In this document: piece by piece, positions 58,866 through 64,000 of the stretch
Layout of the letters: each line of letters starts with the position of its first letter
Position numbering within the stretch: the first letter of the stretch is position 1
Assembly (NCBI GenBank): GCA_900473185.1
Contig: UCKU01000018.1
Location: forward strand, 1-64,000
Length of the DNA: 64,000 nucleotides
DNA from: Hyphomicrobiales bacterium
GTDB lineage: Bacteria > Pseudomonadota > Alphaproteobacteria > Rhizobiales > Rhizobiaceae
Direction: 5' to 3'
Made by a program: the position numbers and the translations under genes
The notes under the pieces: model-generated
Told to the model about the DNA's origin: nothing
What the model saw: the letters and a program-made list of their open reading frames with translations, nothing else
Database searches by the model: none

Positions 58866-60854
58866 TTAAAGAACCAGCCTGAACTTCGTAAAACCTTCGG
58901 CGCCCTCGCCTGCATCCTCGATCTTCACGCTCTTGACGTCTGCGAGGTACTGTTTGGCCTTCGGGCCGCTTTCGAACACGACGGTCGTGCCGGGCAGGGG
59001 CTTGAAGGTCCAGTTGCCGTCGGCGGACGGGTTAATCGTTCCCTGATCGTGGACATAGCGGACGATGACGTCGCGGTTGGTATCCGGCGCCTGGAAGATC
59101 ACCTTGTCGGAGGCGATTTCCGGGAAGCTGCCGCCGCCACCGGCACGGTAATTGTTGGAAACGACGACGAATTTCTGCGCCGGATCGATCGGCTTGCCCT
59201 CGAAGGCAAGGTTCTGGATTCGGTTGGAGTCCGGATTGACGGCCTTGCCCGACGAATCATATTTCGGTGGCTGCGACAGATCGATCTGATAGGTCACGCC
59301 ATCGATCACGTCGAAATTGTAGGACGGGAAGTCGTTGTTGAGGAGAGCCGCATCCTTCGCGCCGGGCTCGATGTGGTTGAACATGCCGGCGGACATTTCC
59401 AGCCAGTTCTTGACCTGAGCACCGGTAATGGCGACGGCCTGAACCGTATTGGGATAAAGATAGAGGTCGGCGACATTCTTGATGGCGATATCGCCGGCCG
59501 GAACATCCGTATAATAGTCCGCCCCGCCGCGGCCGCCGGCCTTGAAGGGGGCAGCGGCGGAGAGAACCGGCAGATCCTTGAACTTCGTATCGGCCAGCAT
59601 CTGCTTGATGTACCAGGTCTGAGCCTGCGAAACGATCTGTACGGAAGGATCGTCGGCGACGAGGGCGAAGTAGGAATAGAGTGGCGCCGAAGTCTTGCCG
59701 ACAGGCGTGCGGACATAGGCAAGCGTCGCCTCATGCTCTGCCTTGGCGGCCTCGACCACTTCCTTCTTGTCCGCGACGTCGGCAACGACTTTCTTCTTGT
59801 CGTCGCGATGGTAGATCGGCCGTGCTTCGGAGGTGAAGGCGACGATTTTCCAGCTGTTACCATCCTTCTCCAGCAGCAGGTCGATCAGGCCGAGATGCGA
59901 ACCCCAGAAGCCGGCCATGACGGCGGGCTTGCCATGCAGCGTACCCTTGACCGGATCGGCATTGGCTATGCCATCCCAGGTTTTCGGACCGGGGAAGACC
60001 AGATGCTGGTGGCCGGTGAAGATCGCGTCGATACCCTCGACGGCAGCAAGATGCAGCGAGGCGTTTTCCATCTTCTCGGATGGGCCTGAGCCATCGATAC
60101 CTGAATGGGAAAGGGCAATGACGATATCGGCGCCGGCTTCCTTCATTGCCGGCACCCAGGCGTTGGCGGCCTGAACGATATCGCGGGTCTGCGCCTTGCC
60201 CTCAAGATTCTTGATGTCCCACAGCATGATCTGCGGCGGTACAAAGCCGATGAAGCCGATCTTGACCGGGCTTTCATTGCCGGCGCCGTCCTTGATCTGC
60301 TTTTCGACAATGATGTAGGGCTTGAAGAACAGATCGTCCTGCTTCGGATCGGAGGCGAGCTGGCCCTTGGTCAGGTTGGCGCAGACGAAGGGGAAGTTCG
60401 CACCGTTCAGCACCTTGAACATGAAGTCCAGGCCGTAGTTGAATTCGTGGTTCCCGAGCGTGCCGACCGTATAGCCGAGCGTGTTCATCGCCTTGATGAC
60501 CGGATGCATGTCGCCATCCTTCATGCCGTGCTGATAGGCCATGTAATCGCCCATCGGATTGCCCTGCAGCACGTCGCCATTGTCGATCAGCAGCGAGTTG
60601 ACGGCTTCCGCGCGGATCGTGTCGATGATCGTTGCCGTGCGCGACAGGCCCATCGTGTCGTTCGGCTTGTCGGCATAATAGTCATAGGGCAAGACGTTGA
60701 CGTGGATGTCGGTCGTTTCCATGAGCCGCAGATGTGCCTGGTTTGCGGCAGCGCGGGCGCTGAACGGGTGCAGCAGCACCAGAGCGGAAGTGGCGGCAAG
60801 ACCGCCGAGCAGGGAACGACGGCTCATTGCAGGCACATCGAGAATGGAAGGCAT
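58866..60854 (-). CDS. cpdB: 2',3'-cyclic-nucleotide 2'-phosphodiesterase / 3'-nucleotidase, Tat-exported
   Basis: 662 aa periplasmic metallophosphoesterase. A Tat signal is present (SRRSLLGGLAATSALVLLHP, 11-30). Metal ligands appear in TDIHVN (48-53), NGDVLQGNP and GNHEFNYG. The C-terminal 5'-nucleotidase domain contains AGGGGSFPE. It recycles phosphate from RNA breakdown products. ATG 60854 follows AAAGGAG. Confidence 0.92.
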   Translation of the reverse strand: MPSILDVPAMSRRSLLGGLAATSALVLLHPFSARAAANQAHLRLMETTDIHVNVLPYDYYADKPNDTMGLSRTATIIDTIRAEAVNSLLIDNGDVLQGNPMGDYMAYQHGMKDGDMHPVIKAMNTLGYTVGTLGNHEFNYGLDFMFKVLNGANFPFVCANLTKGQLASDPKQDDLFFKPYIIVEKQIKDGAGNESPVKIGFIGFVPPQIMLWDIKNLEGKAQTRDIVQAANAWVPAMKEAGADIVIALSHSGIDGSGPSEKMENASLHLAAVEGIDAIFTGHQHLVFPGPKTWDGIANADPVKGTLHGKPAVMAGFWGSHLGLIDLLLEKDGNSWKIVAFTSEARPIYHRDDKKKVVADVADKKEVVEAAKAEHEATLAYVRTPVGKTSAPLYSYFALVADDPSVQIVSQAQTWYIKQMLADTKFKDLPVLSAAAPFKAGGRGGADYYTDVPAGDIAIKNVADLYLYPNTVQAVAITGAQVKNWLEMSAGMFNHIEPGAKDAALLNNDFPSYNFDVIDGVTYQIDLSQPPKYDSSGKAVNPDSNRIQNLAFEGKPIDPAQKFVVVSNNYRAGGGGSFPEIASDKVIFQAPDTNRDVIVRYVHDQGTINPSADGNWTFKPLPGTTVVFESGPKAKQYLADVKSVKIEDAGEGAEGFTKFRLVL

Positions 60855-60983
60855 GGAAACACTCCTTTTGACATCACGCATCACCCGGTTCGATGAACTT
60901 AGGATGATTGGCAAAGGAGTACATCGCGAAAATGACAGAATGGCAAAAACGATGCCGCCAAAGCGGCACCGTCCTGGAAAGCT

Positions 60984-61313
60984 TTACCGAACGCGTGGCA
61001 CTTCGCGATGGAAGAAGCGGAAATAGGAGGCAATGAGCGCGCGGGCATTGGAATTGGCGTCGAACTGGATGCCGACGCGACCATTATGTGTCCAGCGGAT
61101 GACGCCTTCGAGCAGGCCGAGATTTTCGGCTTCGATGCGGACCTTGCTGCCCGAGGCCGCATAAAGCGGCGCCTTGACTTCGAGTGCTGCACCCGTGGCT
61201 GAAATATCAAGGATGCGGGCATCTACCTGGTTGTTCAGATAACGGATCTTGCCAAAAACGCGGCAGCTCCTGCGGTCGGCCTTGCGGGCCGTGATTTTGA
61301 GATTGCGTATCAT
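60984..61313 (-). CDS. PilZ domain protein
   Basis: 109 aa single PilZ domain, a cyclic di-GMP receptor. The RxxxR stretch (RKADRRSCR, about 10-18) and DISATGAAL (37-45) form the ligand site. No output domain is seen, so it probably acts through a partner. The window also carries a diguanylate cyclase at 54237. Confidence 0.88.
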   Translation of the reverse strand: MIRNLKITARKADRRSCRVFGKIRYLNNQVDARILDISATGAALEVKAPLYAASGSKVRIEAENLGLLEGVIRWTHNGRVGIQFDANSNARALIASYFRFFHREVPRVR

Positions 61314-61400
61314 GCTTATCCCCGTGACGAATTCGGGAGGAGCATACGCAGGGAAGATTGAAATGCCTTTAGGCGCTTATTTAAAATTGCTGCGAAAGTC

Positions 61401-62282
61401 TCAATTCGGCACGACCGCTCGCCGCGCCACGACATGTTCGCGCCACACCGTGAAGATACCGGCCGCGACCACGATGATCGAACCGACGATCATGTTCAAC
61501 GTCAGCTCCTCCCCGTAGATGAGCACGCCAAGGATAGAAGCGTAGACAAGCTGGATATAGGTAACCGGCTGGACGGCGGCCGCGTCGAGACTGTCATAGG
61601 CGCGGATCAGGAAATAGTGGCTCGATGTTCCGGTCAGGCAGACGGCAAGCATCCACATCCAGTCCCAGCCCTGAATTGGCGTCCAGTAAAAAGGGCCCGC
61701 AAGCGTCATCACGAGAGCCCCAACGACGCCCGTATAGAAGAAGCTCGTCATCGCCGAATCCTGCCGGCTGACGTAACGGGTGGCGATCACGTAGAGCGCG
61801 AAGTTGACGCAGGAGACGACGGCAAGAAGCAGGTTGACGTCGAAGAACCCGCCCTCCGGCTTGAGTATGAGCAACACGCCGCAAAGTCCAACGCCGATTG
61901 CTGTCCAGCGGCGCCAACCGACCCGCTCGCCGAGAAGCGGAATAGCAAGCAACGCAACAATGATCGGGGTGGCGGCAAAAATCGCCTGCGAATGCGCGAG
62001 GCCAATCAGCGCAAAACAGGTAATTGCCAGCACCACCTGCACGGCAAGCAGAATGCCGCGCGACACCTGCAGAAAGGGATGTTTGGTGCGGGCGGTGGCG
62101 GCGATGCCACCGCGCATTTTCGCGGCCAGAACCACAGTGAACAGGCCGAAGGCCCAATAGCGCACCATCGTCACGAAGATAGGCGAATAGGCTGAACCAA
62201 GATGCTTGGAGATCGCGTCCTGCGCCGAAAAGATCGTCAGTGCCAGAAGCAGGAAGATATAGCCGTGAGTCTTGGATTTCAT
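61401..62282 (-). CDS. EamA-family (DMT) transporter
   Basis: 293 aa with about ten membrane helices in two EamA repeats, as in drug/metabolite exporters. Recognisable parts are TIFSAQDAISKHLG, PIIVALLAIPLLGERVGWRRW and LVYASILGVLIYGEELT. The substrate is unknown. It is 69 nt before the Lrp gene end on the same strand. Confidence 0.88.
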   Translation of the reverse strand: MKSKTHGYIFLLLALTIFSAQDAISKHLGSAYSPIFVTMVRYWAFGLFTVVLAAKMRGGIAATARTKHPFLQVSRGILLAVQVVLAITCFALIGLAHSQAIFAATPIIVALLAIPLLGERVGWRRWTAIGVGLCGVLLILKPEGGFFDVNLLLAVVSCVNFALYVIATRYVSRQDSAMTSFFYTGVVGALVMTLAGPFYWTPIQGWDWMWMLAVCLTGTSSHYFLIRAYDSLDAAAVQPVTYIQLVYASILGVLIYGEELTLNMIVGSIIVVAAGIFTVWREHVVARRAVVPN

Positions 62283-62351
62283 GTCTTGCCGTCAAAGCGG
62301 AGACGCCCGCAACATCAAGCTAGGGCAGGATTCCAAGGGCTTTGCAAGGGC

Positions 62352-62813
62352 TCAAAGGCCGACATTCGGCCTGTCGATGATTTCGCGCAGCGCAAAGCTC
62401 GAATTGATCTTCACCACATGCGGCAGCGCCGAAAGCCAGTCTCGGTGGATACGCTCATAGTCTTCCAGATCACGGGCGGCGACGCGCAGGATATAGTCGT
62501 ATTCACCGGACATCAGGTAGCAGACGAGCACGTTCGGACAGCGTTTCACTGCTGCCTCGAATTCCGACAGTGTCTTGGCGAACTGGCCGGACAGCGAGAT
62601 GTGTACGATGGCGATCATCTTGTAATCGAGCGCCTTATGCGAAAGCCGCGCATGATAGCCGCCGATGACACCGCTCTTTTCGAGAATATCGAGCCGCCGC
62701 GAACAGGCGGAAGGCGATAGTCCCACCTTGTCGGCGAGTTCCGCATTGGTGATGCGGGCATTGATCTGCAGCGCCCTTAGAATCGCAAGATCGATACTAT
62801 CGAGGTCAGACAT
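62352..62813 (-). CDS. Lrp/AsnC family regulator
   Basis: 153 aa. N-terminal HTH (about 20-45, ITNAELADKVGLSPSACSRRLDIL) and a C-terminal AsnC/RAM domain (GEYDYILRVAARDLEDYERI). Start ATG 62813 (MSDLDSIDLAILRAL). Divergent from ald, it is the likely alanine-responsive activator (AldR type). Confidence 0.92.
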   Translation of the reverse strand: MSDLDSIDLAILRALQINARITNAELADKVGLSPSACSRRLDILEKSGVIGGYHARLSHKALDYKMIAIVHISLSGQFAKTLSEFEAAVKRCPNVLVCYLMSGEYDYILRVAARDLEDYERIHRDWLSALPHVVKINSSFALREIIDRPNVGL

Positions 62814-62859
62814 TCGAAGAACCTTCGAAAAGTGGGTAGTTGGCGCAATAATCTTCGAA
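62813..62859. promoter_or_regulatory. TTCGAA repeats before ald
   Basis: Three TTCGAA hexamers at 62813, 62824 and 62854 (offsets 11 and 30 bp, near helical phase) lie between the Lrp gene and ald. Lrp-type proteins bind such phased sites, but this is inferred. Confidence 0.45.
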
Positions 62860-62971
62860 ACTTTGCTGAAACGCAAATCCTCTTTGCAAGGACATTTCGT
62901 GGCCGTGGTGGTTGGATTTAGGAGCAAGAAAACGCTCCGCGAAACGCGGACATAAAATGAGAGGAACGCGA

Positions 62972-64000
62972 ATGCGTGTCGGCTGCCCGAAGGAAATCAA
63001 GAACCATGAATATCGCGTCGGTCTGACGCCGGCTTCGGTAAGAGAATATGTCGCCCACGGCCATGAGGTCTGGGTGGAGACGAAGGCGGGTGCCGGCATT
63101 GGTGCCGATGATGCCGCCTATGTGGCTGCTGGCGCGAAGATCGCCGCCTCCGCCAAGGATATCTTTGAAAAGTGCGACATGATCGTCAAGGTCAAGGAGC
63201 CCCAGCCCTCTGAATGGGCGCAGCTCCGCGACGGTCAGCTGCTTTACACATATCTGCATCTTGCGCCCGATCCGGAACAGACCAAGGGTCTGCTCGCCTC
63301 CGGCGTTACGGCAATCGCCTATGAGACCGTGACGGACGATCGCGGCGGCCTGCCGCTCCTAGCGCCGATGTCCGAAGTCGCTGGTCGTCTTTCGATCCAG
63401 GCCGGTGCCACCGCGCTGCAGAAGGCCAATGGCGGCCTCGGCATCCTGCTTGGCGGCGTGCCCGGCGTTCTCCCGGCCAAGGTTGCCATCATCGGTGGCG
63501 GCGTCGTCGGTCTGCATGCAGCCAAGATGGCCGCCGGTCTCGGCGCCGATGTCAGCATTCTCGACAAGTCGCTGCCGCGCCTGCGCCAGCTCGACGATAT
63601 CTTCAATGGCCGTATTCATACGCGCTATTCCAGCATTCAGGCCCTTGAAGAAGATGTTTTCTCGGCCGATCTTGTCATCGGCGCCGTGCTCATCCCCGGT
63701 GCTGCCGCGCCGAAGCTTGTCACCCGCGAAATGCTCTCTGGCATGAAGAAGGGCTCCGTCATCGTCGACGTCGCGATCGACCAGGGCGGCTGCTTCGAGA
63801 CCTCTCATGCAACGACTCATTCCGAGCCGACCTACGTCGTCGACGGCGTCGTGCATTATTGCGTCGCCAACATGCCGGGCGCCGTTCCTGTCACGTCTGC
63901 CCACGCGCTGAACAATGCGACACTCGTCCACGGCCTCGCACTCGCCGATCGCGGCCTGCGTGCCATCGCCGAAGACAAGCACCTGCGCAACGGCTTGAAC
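62972..64000 (+). CDS. ald: Alanine dehydrogenase (partial, runs off window)
   Basis: 343 residues of a protein that is usually about 370 aa. It deaminates alanine to pyruvate with NAD. Catalytic-site lysines in VKVKEPQ and histidine in YTYLHLAPD, and the Rossmann motif IGGGVVGLHAAKMAAGLGA. ATG 62972 (MRVGCPKEIKNHEYRVG) follows GAGAGGAACG. No stop occurs before base 64000. Confidence 0.96.
   Translation, partial: MRVGCPKEIKNHEYRVGLTPASVREYVAHGHEVWVETKAGAGIGADDAAYVAAGAKIAASAKDIFEKCDMIVKVKEPQPSEWAQLRDGQLLYTYLHLAPDPEQTKGLLASGVTAIAYETVTDDRGGLPLLAPMSEVAGRLSIQAGATALQKANGGLGILLGGVPGVLPAKVAIIGGGVVGLHAAKMAAGLGADVSILDKSLPRLRQLDDIFNGRIHTRYSSIQALEEDVFSADLVIGAVLIPGAAAPKLVTREMLSGMKKGSVIVDVAIDQGGCFETSHATTHSEPTYVVDGVVHYCVANMPGAVPVTSAHALNNATLVHGLALADRGLRAIAEDKHLRNGLN

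Noticed and set aside
1..64000. CRISPR arrays, insertion sequences, rRNA genes, phage genes
   Set aside because: None seen on reading both strands; no regular repeat-spacer pattern or transposase was found.

Overview
The window is chromosomal DNA of a Rhizobiaceae bacterium, most likely a Rhizobium of the etli/leguminosarum type. This rests on recognition, not a search. The signs are high-GC codon use, the alphaproteobacterial order tuf-S10-spc-secY-adk-alpha, a Cys4-LID adenylate kinase, a 1270-residue B12-dependent ribonucleotide reductase, and many rhizobial housekeeping families. There is no rRNA, IS element, CRISPR array or phage gene. One tRNA gene (Leu, anticodon UAA) is present.

Bases 1-15086 hold the 3' end of tuf and the ribosomal super-cluster: rpsJ to rpsQ, rplN to rplO, secY-adk, then rpsM-rpsK-rpoA-rplQ. 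The cluster is cut by strong hairpins and terminators (after rpsQ, between rplR and rpsE, after rplO, before rpsM, around rpoA), so it is probably several regulated transcription units. Bases 15087-30400 hold a frameshifted VOC gene, membrane proteins, the periplasmic methionine sulfoxide repair pair msrPQ, ilvD, a GFA-family gene divergent from a MarR regulator with two matched operators, a Do-type protease followed by rarA, small rhizobial proteins, a DapA-like protein lacking the catalytic lysine, a ketopantoate-reductase-like gene, and an SDR gene divergent from a LysR gene.

Bases 30400-46800 hold a secreted esterase-like protein lacking the nucleophilic serine, an AhpD-like protein, a Nudix hydrolase, free methionine sulfoxide reductase, an aldo/keto reductase, a two-component system, nrdJ with an upstream NrdR-like box, gpt, a universal stress protein with an FNR/FixK-type box, a CinA-like protein and wrbA.

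The most interesting region is 46.9-51.8 kb. It is an alkylation-damage cluster: ada, two separate O6-alkylguanine methyltransferases, a 2-oxoglutarate oxygenase of the family annotated for damaged DNA, and two small or unassigned genes. Four promoters carry the same Ada-box-like motif, each followed after exactly 30 nt by a -10-like hexamer. They lie before ada, both methyltransferase genes and a SnoaL-like gene, which suggests a local Ada regulon extending beyond the known repair enzymes. A decayed copy of a 43-residue membrane-protein gene lies on the far side of the cluster from the intact copy.

Bases 51.8-64.0 kb hold a VanZ-like protein, threonine dehydratase, HlyU, a diguanylate cyclase, two divergent enzyme/regulator pairs (SDR/TetR, azoreductase/LysR), a Tat-exported cyclic nucleotide phosphodiesterase, a PilZ protein, an EamA exporter, and an Lrp regulator divergent from alanine dehydrogenase, which runs off the window end.
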